Positions 31,672 through 39,573 of a DNA stretch of 64,000 nucleotides are shown piece by piece. The notes beneath the pieces were generated by a model. The model ran no database searches, had not been told where the DNA came from, and was given only the letters and a program-made list of their open reading frames with translations. Each line of letters starts with the position of its first letter. The first letter of the stretch is position 1. This DNA comes from Terriglobia bacterium (GTDB taxonomy: Bacteria; Acidobacteriota; Terriglobia; Terriglobales; Acidobacteriaceae), in contig JAIQFH010000022.1 of the NCBI GenBank assembly GCA_020073385.1, positions 39,802 through 103,801 on the forward strand. Reading direction: 5' to 3'. Position numbers and translations under genes: made by a program.

Positions 31672-34512
31672 ATGAAGCGGGTAAGCCAAGCTCGAACTGT
31701 CGCGATTTTGCTCTTCCTGCTGACTCTGGCTGCAGTGGTTTTCGCGGGCTTCAATTTTCAATCCGAACGAAAAATCACCGCCCCGACTGATGGCATCACT
31801 TGGGTCGAACGGGGAGGGCATTTATTCGCCGATGAGGTGGAAGCCGGAAGCCCTGGTGATAAGGCCGGTATCAAGCTGGGCGACCAACTGATTGCCGTCA
31901 ACGGACAGAATGTGGCGAACATGTCCGGCGTGCAACGCCAACTCTACCGGACGGGCGTGTGGCAGAAGGCTACCTACTCTCTCGTGCGGCACTCGGTTGC
32001 ACTCGATTCAAACATAATTCTCGAACCGGCTGAACACACGATCCGGATCAAGAACTACCTTCGCTGTATTGCCCTGATCTATCTGGCAATCGGAGTGTAT
32101 GTCCTATTGCGCCGTTGGACCGCTTCGGGCTCCACTCACTTCTATATATTCTGCCTGGTTTCGTTCATCGCATATTCTTTCCATTTCACAGGGAAGTTCG
32201 ACGCGTTCGACACTGAAATTTACTGGAGCAATGTCGTCGCCTGGGTGCTCCTGCCGGCGCTGTTCCTGCACTTTGTCCTGACCTTCCCAGAGAAGCGCAG
32301 AATTATCCGGGATTATCCCTGGCTGCCCGTCCTGATTTATGTGCCCGGCGCGATTCTGTTGGGTATGCGTTTGGCGGCGATGCGCCTGCTGGAAGCCAGC
32401 GGCCGATTGAGCCGCGCGGTCGATCGCCTCGACCTCTCGTATGGCGGTGTGTTCTTCGTGCTGGCGGCGACTTTCCTCTGGTATAGCTATGCCAAGGCGA
32501 ATAGCACGATCCTGCGTCAGCAACTGAAGTGGGTCACGCGGGGCACGATCCTGGCGGTTGTTCCTTACACGCTGCTTTACGTGCTCCACTATGTCTTCCC
32601 CCACGGGATGAACTGGGTTCCGCGAGCGCTGATCGACCTTTCCGTCCTCTCTCTCGTGGTGCTGCCGCTGACCTTTGGCTACGCCATCTTCCGCTACCGG
32701 CTGATGGACGTAGATCTGATATTCAAGCGCGGCGTGGTCTATACCCTTGCCGCCGCCACGGTGGTTGGACTGTACTTCGGCTTGGTCGCCGGCGTGGCAA
32801 CACTCGTTCACAGCCGACAGCCAAGCACTGGTCCCGTGGGCTTGATCTTAGCGGTGGTAGTCACCGCGCTGCTGTTTGATCCGGTTCGCAAATGGATTCA
32901 AGACCGGGTCGACCACCTTTTCTACCGCACTGTCTATGACTACAGGCGCACACTGATCGAATTCGGACGCGAACTCAGTTCCGAGACGGATTTAAACGCG
33001 CTGCTCTCGTCGGTAGTGGACCGCCTCTCGCGCACGCTGGCGGTGGATCGCCTCGCCATCTTCCTGCGCGCGGAAGAGGATTCTGAGCAATTTGTGTTGT
33101 CGAAGTCCATCGGTATGAATCCGCCGTCGAGGCTGGATCTGACGTTTCTGAGCGCGCCGCGCCCCGAAGCCACCAGTCACATGTTCTTCGAGAACACACA
33201 CCAGGTGGTACGGGAGACTTTGGGATCGCAGGAGGCGATCGCCCGGCTCGATCTGAATTACTACATCCCGTGCCGCTCGCAGCAGAAGACGGTCGCGGTG
33301 CTGGGCCTGGGAAAGACCACGAAGGGCGACTATCTCTCCAGCGAGGATGTTGAACTGCTCGAAACTTTGGGCGGGTATCTGGGCATCGCGATTCAGAATG
33401 GACGCCTGTACGCGTCGTTGCAGCAGAAGGTTGCGGAATACGAGCGTCTGAAGGATTTCAACGAAAACATCGTCGAGTCGATCAACGTGGGCGTAATGGC
33501 GCTCGACATGGAAGACCGCATCGAAAGCTGGAACGCACAGATGGAAGTCATGTATGCGCTGCCGCGCTGGCAGGCATTGACCCAACCGGTGCGCACGATC
33601 TTCCCGGCAGAATTTGTCGAAGAGTTCTACCGCGTGCGGCAGAATGCGGGCATCAACAACCTGTACAAGTTCCGCCTGTCGACTCCCGCAGGGGAGACGC
33701 GAACCGTTAACGTGGCGATTGCGCCCCTGGTGACACGCAAGTTCCAGGTCATCGGCCGCCTCGTGATCATGGACGACATCACCGAGCGTGTGGAACTCGA
33801 GAGCCAACTTTCTCAGGCCGACAAACTTTCATCCATCGGCTTGCTGGCGGCGGGAGTGGCTCACGAAGTCAATACGCCTCTGGCGGTGATCTCGTCATAC
33901 ACGCAGATGCTTGCCAAACAACTGCAAGGCGACTCCCAGAAATCAGGGCTGCTGGAGAAGATCACGCGGCAGACGTTCCGCGCCTCCGAGATCGTGAATA
34001 ACCTGCTGAACTTCTCGCGCACCAGCGGCACCGAGTTCGCCAACGTGGACATCAACAAGGTCATCACGGAAACCTTGGCGCTGCTCGAGCACCAGTTCAA
34101 GGTTTCGAAGATTACGGTGGAGTCGGAATTGACGCCCAACATTTCTCCAATTCAGGGAAATCCCGGGCGGTTACAGCAGGTATTCCTGAATCTGTTTCTC
34201 AACGCGAAAGACGCGATGGTGGGCGGTGGAAAGCTGACCGTGGCCACCACGAACGGCGAAATGATCAGCGTGCGCGTCAGCGACACCGGCTCGGGCATCG
34301 CACCGGAGCACATTCAGCGCATCTACGATCCGTTCTTCACCACCAAGGCATCGCCGAAGGATGGCCAGAACCGCGGCACGGGGCTTGGGCTTTCCGTCAC
34401 CTACGGCATCATCCAGGAACATGCGGGCAAGATTCGCGTGGAGAGCAACCCCGGGGCGGGCACGACATTCGCACTCGATTTTCCTCTGAGCAGGAAGGCG
34501 GTCCATGTCTGA
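31672..34512 (+). CDS. membrane sensor histidine kinase with PDZ, GAF and PAS domains
   Basis: About 946 residues from ATG 31672 (an in-frame TTG at 31564 is possible). In order: one membrane helix (TVAILLFLLTLAAVVFAGF), an extracytoplasmic PDZ domain (about 40-115; VEAGSPGDKAGIKLGDQLIA), some seven to eight membrane helices (about 130-365), a GAF domain (about 420-560), a PAS domain (about 575-690), HisKA (GLLAAGVAHEVNTPLAVISS) and HATPase (NLFLNAKDAM, VSDTGSGIAPEH, GTGLGLSVTYGIIQEHAG). The PDZ domain suggests that a C-terminal peptide or misfolded envelope protein is sensed. It overlaps the partner response regulator by 8 bp. Confidence 0.9.
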   Translation: MKRVSQARTVAILLFLLTLAAVVFAGFNFQSERKITAPTDGITWVERGGHLFADEVEAGSPGDKAGIKLGDQLIAVNGQNVANMSGVQRQLYRTGVWQKATYSLVRHSVALDSNIILEPAEHTIRIKNYLRCIALIYLAIGVYVLLRRWTASGSTHFYIFCLVSFIAYSFHFTGKFDAFDTEIYWSNVVAWVLLPALFLHFVLTFPEKRRIIRDYPWLPVLIYVPGAILLGMRLAAMRLLEASGRLSRAVDRLDLSYGGVFFVLAATFLWYSYAKANSTILRQQLKWVTRGTILAVVPYTLLYVLHYVFPHGMNWVPRALIDLSVLSLVVLPLTFGYAIFRYRLMDVDLIFKRGVVYTLAAATVVGLYFGLVAGVATLVHSRQPSTGPVGLILAVVVTALLFDPVRKWIQDRVDHLFYRTVYDYRRTLIEFGRELSSETDLNALLSSVVDRLSRTLAVDRLAIFLRAEEDSEQFVLSKSIGMNPPSRLDLTFLSAPRPEATSHMFFENTHQVVRETLGSQEAIARLDLNYYIPCRSQQKTVAVLGLGKTTKGDYLSSEDVELLETLGGYLGIAIQNGRLYASLQQKVAEYERLKDFNENIVESINVGVMALDMEDRIESWNAQMEVMYALPRWQALTQPVRTIFPAEFVEEFYRVRQNAGINNLYKFRLSTPAGETRTVNVAIAPLVTRKFQVIGRLVIMDDITERVELESQLSQADKLSSIGLLAAGVAHEVNTPLAVISSYTQMLAKQLQGDSQKSGLLEKITRQTFRASEIVNNLLNFSRTSGTEFANVDINKVITETLALLEHQFKVSKITVESELTPNISPIQGNPGRLQQVFLNLFLNAKDAMVGGGKLTVATTNGEMISVRVSDTGSGIAPEHIQRIYDPFFTTKASPKDGQNRGTGLGLSVTYGIIQEHAGKIRVESNPGAGTTFALDFPLSRKAVHV

Positions 34513-35935
34513 AGCAGCAGTCATAACGCGCGGAGCGGTCAACGGAGCGCAGGTCGGCGGTTCGGTGCTGATCGTTGACGACGAAGCGGAAATTCGGGAA
34601 TCCCTTCAGACCCTGCTGGAGATGGAGGGCTTCGAAGTGGAGACCGCCCCGACGGGCGAAGACGGCCTGTTGCAGATGGCGAACCGTCCCTTCGATCTCG
34701 TTCTGCTCGACTTGACGTTGCCGGGCCGCAACGGCATGGAAATTCTGTCAGAGATTCGCTCGCACGACTCCCATTTGCCGGTCATCATGATCACCGCGTA
34801 TGGCACCGTGGAGAATGCGGTGCGTGCCATGCAGTCGGGCGCAGCGAATTTTGTTCAGAAACCCTGGGACAACGAAAAACTGCTGGCGGATGTCCGGGCG
34901 GCGGTGGGCTGGCGGCGCGCGGAAGAGGAGAACGTCCAACTCAAACGCGCGCTCAAGCAGCGCTACAACTTCGAGAACATCGTGGGCAAGAGCGAGCCCA
35001 TGCTGAAGATTTTTGATCTGGTCGCCCAAGTGGCAACCAGTCGCTCGACCGTGCTGTTGCAGGGAGAAAGCGGAACGGGCAAGGAAGTCATCGCGAAGGC
35101 CATCCACCTGAACTCCCCGCGCCGCGATAAGCCGTTCGTGCCTGTGAATACGGGCTCGATGCCGACGGATCTGCTCGAGTCCACGCTCTTCGGACACGTC
35201 AAGGGAGCGTTCACCAGCGCCATCGCCTCGAAGAAGGGACTGTTTGAAGTTGCCGACAAGGGCACACTCTTCCTCGACGAGATCGCGACCATGGGACTGG
35301 AGACCCAGGCCAAGATTCTGCGCGTGCTGCAGGACCGGCGGTTCATGCACCTGGGCGGGATTCAGGAGATACAGGTCGACGTGCGCATCATCGCTGCGAC
35401 GAATATTGATCTGCGGCAGATGGTGCGGGAAGGGCGATTCCGCGAAGATTTGTTTTACCGGCTGAATGTCATCACCGTGGAACTGCCGCCGCTGCGCCAG
35501 CGCAAGGAAGATATTCCGTTGCTGGCGGACTTCTTCCTGAAGAGATACGCGGAAGAGAACGGACGTGCGGTGCCGCGCGTCACTCCCGAGGCCCTGCGGC
35601 CGCTGATGGCGTACTCGTGGCCGGGCAACGTGCGCGAACTTGAGAATGTCATCGAGCGCGCGGTGGTGCTGTCGTCGGGGCCGGAGATCAGTGTCGAGTT
35701 GCTTCCGGACTCGCTGATGGGACGTGGTTCTTCGCTGACGCTGCACGACCCTCCGTCGGATGCGTCGCTGTTCGAAATTGTCGAAGATGTCGAGCGGCGG
35801 GTGATCACGGATATGCTGGAGCGCTGTAACTGGAATCAGACGGAAGCCGCGGAGCGGTTTCATGTGCCGCTCTCAACGCTGAACCAGAAGATTCGCCGGC
35901 TGAATATTGAGATCAAGAAGAAGGGGCGGGGGTAG
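34505..35935 (+). CDS. NtrC-family response regulator with GAFTSA loop
   Basis: 476 residues. Receiver (VLIVDDEAEIRESL, phosphosite in LVLLDLTLPG, FVQKPW), AAA+ domain (Walker A GESGTGKE, LFGHVKGAFTSA, Walker B LFLDEIATM, arginine-finger region FREDLFYRLNVI) and a Fis-type HTH (NQTEAAERFHVPLSTLNQKI) are all present. The sigma-54-contacting loop reads GAFTSA instead of GAFTGA, so interaction with sigma-54 could be altered. It is fed by the PDZ histidine kinase with which it overlaps. Target promoters are not evident nearby. Confidence 0.92.
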   Translation: MSEAAVITRGAVNGAQVGGSVLIVDDEAEIRESLQTLLEMEGFEVETAPTGEDGLLQMANRPFDLVLLDLTLPGRNGMEILSEIRSHDSHLPVIMITAYGTVENAVRAMQSGAANFVQKPWDNEKLLADVRAAVGWRRAEEENVQLKRALKQRYNFENIVGKSEPMLKIFDLVAQVATSRSTVLLQGESGTGKEVIAKAIHLNSPRRDKPFVPVNTGSMPTDLLESTLFGHVKGAFTSAIASKKGLFEVADKGTLFLDEIATMGLETQAKILRVLQDRRFMHLGGIQEIQVDVRIIAATNIDLRQMVREGRFREDLFYRLNVITVELPPLRQRKEDIPLLADFFLKRYAEENGRAVPRVTPEALRPLMAYSWPGNVRELENVIERAVVLSSGPEISVELLPDSLMGRGSSLTLHDPPSDASLFEIVEDVERRVITDMLERCNWNQTEAAERFHVPLSTLNQKIRRLNIEIKKKGRG

Positions 35936-35937
35936 AG

Positions 35938-36099
35938 CAGGCGTCGGGCGTCAGGCTTCAGCGGTGGACCTCGGACCTCAGACGTCGGACCTAGCGGAGC
36001 ACGCATGACATCTCACTTACTGCTCCCAGCTAGCCGCTTACGAAATCTGACAACTCATCATCATCGAATCTGAGTTCTGAGCCTGACGCCCGACGCCTG
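35938..36099. repeat. 162-bp element with 20-bp perfect terminal inverted repeats
   Basis: CAGGCGTCGGGCGTCAGGCT at 35938-35957 is the exact reverse complement of 36080-36099. The spacer holds related GGACCTCGGACCTCAGACG-type motifs and no gene. It fills most of the gap between the response regulator and MlaE and may be a dispersed repeat or a long-stem transcript structure. Confidence 0.8.
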
Positions 36100-36165
36100 C
36101 CGCCTGATCTGTTATATTGCGTTCAAGCCCTGCGCTCCCATGCATGACGCTAGGACTAAATCCGC

Positions 36166-36948
36166 ATGGAACTGATTTCGCCCACAGAATTCGCCAAGCA
36201 GAAGGTCATGGCGGTTCAGGAATACACCCTGCTGGCGGTTCAATCCCTTACCAACCTGATGCGCAAGCCGCTGTACTTCGGGGACATGGTGCAGCAGGCG
36301 GATCTGATCGGCGTGGGCTCCCTGCCCATCGTGGTGCTGACCGGTTTTTTTACTGGCGGCGTATTGGCGCTGCAGACCGCCAACACGCTGCAGCGGTTCG
36401 GCTCCATCACTCTGATTGGGCAACTCGTTTCAACTTCCATGGTGCGCGAACTTGGACCCGTGCTCACGGGGTTGATGGTTGCCGGGCGGAATTCTTCCGG
36501 CATGGCCAGCGAACTAGGGTCGATGGTGGTGACCGAGCAGATCGATGCCATGCGCGCGCTGGGCACCGATCCGATGAAGAAACTGGTCACGCCGCGGGTG
36601 ACGGCAACAGTTTTCATGCTGTTCTTCCTCAGCATCATTTCGGATCTGGTGGGACTTGCGGGTGGTCTGATGGTCGCCAAGCTTTTCCTCAGCCTCGATG
36701 CTCGCCAGTACTGGAACAATGCTTGGCAGGTTCTGGTTTTCGAAGACGTCTTCATGGGGCTGCTGAAGCCGGTTTTGTTCGGATTCATCATCGCCACGAT
36801 CGGCTGCTATTACGGAATCACAGCACGCGGCGGAACTCAGGGTGTAGGCCGGGCTACCACGCAAGCGGTGGTGGCGGCTTCGGTGCTGATTCTTGTGACT
36901 GATTTCTTCGTGACCAAGTTGTTGATTTCGGTGCTGAGTTTCCACTAA
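36166..36948 (+). CDS. mlaE: MlaE family ABC permease
   Basis: 260 residues with about five membrane helices. It matches the MlaE/YrbE permease: VLTGFFTGGVLALQTANTLQ, the coupling segment ELGPVLTGLMVAGRNSSGMA, then SELGSMVVTEQIDAMRALGTDP and a hydrophobic C-terminal half (ISDLVGLAGGLMVAKLF). The Mla complex moves phospholipids between inner and outer membrane for envelope asymmetry. It is followed after 2 bp by the ATPase MlaF. No MlaD substrate-binding gene follows in this locus. Confidence 0.92.
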   Translation: MELISPTEFAKQKVMAVQEYTLLAVQSLTNLMRKPLYFGDMVQQADLIGVGSLPIVVLTGFFTGGVLALQTANTLQRFGSITLIGQLVSTSMVRELGPVLTGLMVAGRNSSGMASELGSMVVTEQIDAMRALGTDPMKKLVTPRVTATVFMLFFLSIISDLVGLAGGLMVAKLFLSLDARQYWNNAWQVLVFEDVFMGLLKPVLFGFIIATIGCYYGITARGGTQGVGRATTQAVVAASVLILVTDFFVTKLLISVLSFH

Positions 36949-36950
36949 CT

Positions 36951-37793
36951 ATGTCGTCGCTATCCATCGAACGCCCCACTGGCGTCCCAACCCCGCCGTC
37001 TGGCGCTGCTGTTGTCTTCGAGGACGTACATCTTTCTTTTGAGGACAATCAGGTTCTGCGCGGCGTCTCCTTTCAATTGCCTTTCGGCGAAACCAAAGCT
37101 CTGTTTGGAGTTGCGGGCTCAGGCAAGAGCACTATCTTGAAGCTCACGCTTGGGCTATTGCTGCCCGACTCCGGGCGAATCACAGTTCTCGGCAACGAAG
37201 TCACACAACTTCCAGAGCAGGAACTCTTCCCAATGCGCGCCCACCTGGGAATGGTGTTTCAGGAGAGCGCGCTCTTTGACTCACTCACAGTGCGCGAGAA
37301 TGTGGCTTACCGTCTCATGGAAGAGCATGGGATTTATGACGATGAGATCGACCGGCGGGTGCGCGAAACGCTCCGCTTCGTCGAACTGGAACATACTCTC
37401 GACCTCTATCCTTCCGAACTCTCAGGCGGCATGCGGCGCCGGGTAGCGATCGCGCGGGCGATTATCACGCAGCCGGAACTACTGCTTTATGACTCGCCGA
37501 CGGGGGGACTTGATCCGGTCACTTCGAACACGATCATTGAATTGATCATGAAGCAGCGCGATGTCTATCGCACCAGTTCCCTGCTGGTGACGCATCGGTT
37601 GCAGGACGCCTTCACGTTGGCCACCCACGAGTTCGATCAGAAGACCAATACGCTTCGCGTGCTGCCGCGGGGGCAGTACTGCGACGTTCCCATGAGCTTC
37701 CTGATTTTGCGCGACGGGAAAGTGACGTTTGACGGGGACATCCGGCAGTTGGCAACTACGAAGGACGAATACATCCGGGAGTACATTTCTTAA
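36951..37793 (+). CDS. mlaF: MlaF family ABC ATPase
   Basis: 280 residues. Walker A GVAGSGKST, Q-loop in MVFQESALFDSLTVRENVAY, signature LSGGMRRRVAIARAI and H-loop in LLVTHRLQDAF are present. At Walker B the sequence is LLLYDSPTGGLDP: the Glu that normally follows the Asp and polarises water is Ser, which is unusual and could slow ATP hydrolysis. It pairs with MlaE. A C-terminal ~50-residue extension (TLRVLPRGQYCDVPMSFLIL) follows the usual fold. Confidence 0.92.
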   Translation: MSSLSIERPTGVPTPPSGAAVVFEDVHLSFEDNQVLRGVSFQLPFGETKALFGVAGSGKSTILKLTLGLLLPDSGRITVLGNEVTQLPEQELFPMRAHLGMVFQESALFDSLTVRENVAYRLMEEHGIYDDEIDRRVRETLRFVELEHTLDLYPSELSGGMRRRVAIARAIITQPELLLYDSPTGGLDPVTSNTIIELIMKQRDVYRTSSLLVTHRLQDAFTLATHEFDQKTNTLRVLPRGQYCDVPMSFLILRDGKVTFDGDIRQLATTKDEYIREYIS

Positions 37794-37824
37794 CGGATCA
37801 TGCCTGCCGGTTAGAATAGCAAAC

Positions 37825-37907
37825 TGTCATTCGAGCGCCGCTTTTGGCGCGAGGAATCTGCTTTCACCTCGACCACAAGCAGATTCCTCACTTCGTTCGG
37901 AATGACA
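37825..37907. repeat. hairpin-forming intergenic repeat between convergent genes
   Basis: Outer arms TGTCATTC / GAATGACA and an inner perfect 13-bp stem GAGGAATCTGCTT / AAGCAGATTCCTC (37851-37863, 37877-37889) with a 13-nt loop. It lies between the ends of mlaF and the sugar-binding lipoprotein gene and could terminate both. The motif AGATTCCTCACTTCGTTCGG looks like a dispersed acidobacterial repeat. Confidence 0.75.
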
Positions 37908-37976
37908 ATCCCCCTTTGAGTGTCACGATATTTCTTCGAGGTTCAATAGATCGCGACGCTCTTCAGCATTGCTGCC

Positions 37977-38978
37977 TCACTTCGGCGTAGCCAGGTTTTT
38001 GCCCGCCTGAATAAAGGACTCGACGTTGCTCTTGTCAATGAGGTCAGAACCGGTATCGACAAAGCTCGGGATCGGAGAGTAGTTGTCGATCGACCAGTCT
38101 TTGTCGAGCGCTGCCGGCTTGTGATGGTAGAGATCGTCGAGCATCTGCATGCCGACGTAAGCCATGGTGTATGGCTTCTGCGAGATCGTAGCCGCGATGA
38201 CGCCCTTCTGAATCCAGTCGAGTGTTTCCTGATCGGTGTCCATGGCGATCACCGTTTTCCCGGCTACGTGATAGCTGTTGAGAACGCCGGCTACTTCCTT
38301 ACCTGACTGCGCTTCCAGACAGACGAAGGCATCGACCTTGTCGCGCTCCTTGCCCACGATCTGGGTGGTAGTGTCGAATGCAATCCGCGGGTCGCCCTGA
38401 ATATCCACCACGCGCGTGATCTTGATGTCGGGGCTCTTGGCGACAGCGTCTCTATAGCCGCGCAAACGATCCTGCAGGTTCTGCTGGTCGGGCATGGTGA
38501 AGACGACAACGTTGCCCTTGCCCTTGAGTTCCTTCGCCAACCGTTGCCCACCGGTGAATCCGGCCTGGTAGTTGTTGGTACCGATAAAGAACAGGCGCTT
38601 GCTGGAGGGCGCGTCGGAGTCGATGGTAATGACGGGAATTCCGGCAGCCACCGCTTTGTTGATGCTGTCTTTAAGCGCCGCGGGATCGGCAACCGAGATC
38701 AGTATGCCGGTTGCCTTCTTCTGTACGGCCTCGTCCAGCGCATCGCGTTCCGCCTTGGGATCGTAGTTCTGCGGGCCCACGAAATCGGAGCGAACCCCCT
38801 TGTACTGCGCCGCCGCGTTCGAAAAACCGGTGCCTGCTGTTTTCCAATAGGGCAACTGTAGGTTGGTAGAGACTAAAACGAAATACTCGTCGGATGTGTG
38901 CGCACTGCCGCAACTCAGAAGCACTACCGATAGCGCGGAGACTGCAGCGAATTGGAGAATCCTATGCGAGCGGAGCAT
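37977..38978 (-). CDS. sugar-type ABC transporter substrate-binding lipoprotein
   Basis: 333 residues. A lipoprotein signal ends in the lipobox LLSC (VVLLSCGSAH). The mature part is a periplasmic-binding-protein type 1 domain of the RbsB class: YFVLVSTNLQLPYWKTAGTG, ATGILISVADPAALKDSINK, AAGIPVITIDSDAP, ITRVVDIQGDP and TVIAMDTDQETLDWI. It would bind a sugar or related ligand for an ABC importer or a signalling protein. No permease or ATPase gene is adjacent, so the partner is elsewhere or it acts as a sensor. Confidence 0.88.
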   Translation of the reverse strand: MLRSHRILQFAAVSALSVVLLSCGSAHTSDEYFVLVSTNLQLPYWKTAGTGFSNAAAQYKGVRSDFVGPQNYDPKAERDALDEAVQKKATGILISVADPAALKDSINKAVAAGIPVITIDSDAPSSKRLFFIGTNNYQAGFTGGQRLAKELKGKGNVVVFTMPDQQNLQDRLRGYRDAVAKSPDIKITRVVDIQGDPRIAFDTTTQIVGKERDKVDAFVCLEAQSGKEVAGVLNSYHVAGKTVIAMDTDQETLDWIQKGVIAATISQKPYTMAYVGMQMLDDLYHHKPAALDKDWSIDNYSPIPSFVDTGSDLIDKSNVESFIQAGKNLATPK

Positions 38979-39064
38979 CGTCTCCTCCTTTGAGAATGAT
39001 CGGAGAGAAGTGACAATTTTCGGCGAGTGGATTGTAAACGAGTGGTCAAGCGAAGGCTAGGCAA

Positions 39065-39508
39065 TCAGCGAAGGGCATTGTCAAGAAGACTCGAAATCGC
39101 GGATGCATCGACCTCACCCGACGAATTGTAGAGCGGATTGCCGGCGGTATCGAGCACCACCACATGGGGAATATAGCCGGCGTAATATCTCTTCTTCAGT
39201 TCGTCTTGCGCGGGCGACAAGGGATGATCGAGATCGATGATGACAAACTGAACCGCATCTTTGTACTTGCCGTATAGCTCGACCGTGCGGCGCGCCTGCC
39301 GCTTGGAGTTGTAACAAGCCTCGCCGTACAAGATGACATAGGCAGGCTTTCCGGCCTTGAAACCCGCGTCCATGTGCTCACCCGTGATCAAGGGGCCGTC
39401 CTGGCTGTCGCTGGTGTAGTCAAGTTTCGGATTCAGCTTCAAGTGATCTCCGGCGAAGGCGAACGCTGAAAGCACAATCCACGAGAACAGGATTGATCTA
39501 AGTTTCAT
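39065..39508 (-). CDS. exported thioredoxin-fold protein with a single cysteine
   Basis: 147 residues. A short signal segment (ILFSWIVLSAFAFA) precedes a thioredoxin-like fold: KPAYVILYGEACYNSKRQAR, VQFVIIDLDHP, YYAGYIPHVVVLDTAGNPLY with the cis-Pro at about residue 114. The usual CxxC is reduced to one Cys (C65 in ACYNS), so it cannot act as a normal dithiol oxidoreductase; a monothiol or non-redox role is likely. Family and role otherwise unknown. Confidence 0.75.
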   Translation of the reverse strand: MKLRSILFSWIVLSAFAFAGDHLKLNPKLDYTSDSQDGPLITGEHMDAGFKAGKPAYVILYGEACYNSKRQARRTVELYGKYKDAVQFVIIDLDHPLSPAQDELKKRYYAGYIPHVVVLDTAGNPLYNSSGEVDASAISSLLDNALR

Positions 39509-39573
39509 GAAAATCTCTGTCTACTTGGGGATCAGATGACATCGGCGAGAAAAAGTTACACCTGTGGACGACC

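Noticed and set aside
34748..35863. Minus-strand frame of 371 codons over the second NtrC-type gene
   Set aside because: Antisense shadow without domains.
36117..36902. Plus-strand frame of 261 codons over mlaE
   Set aside because: Out-of-frame; the mlaE frame matches its family throughout.
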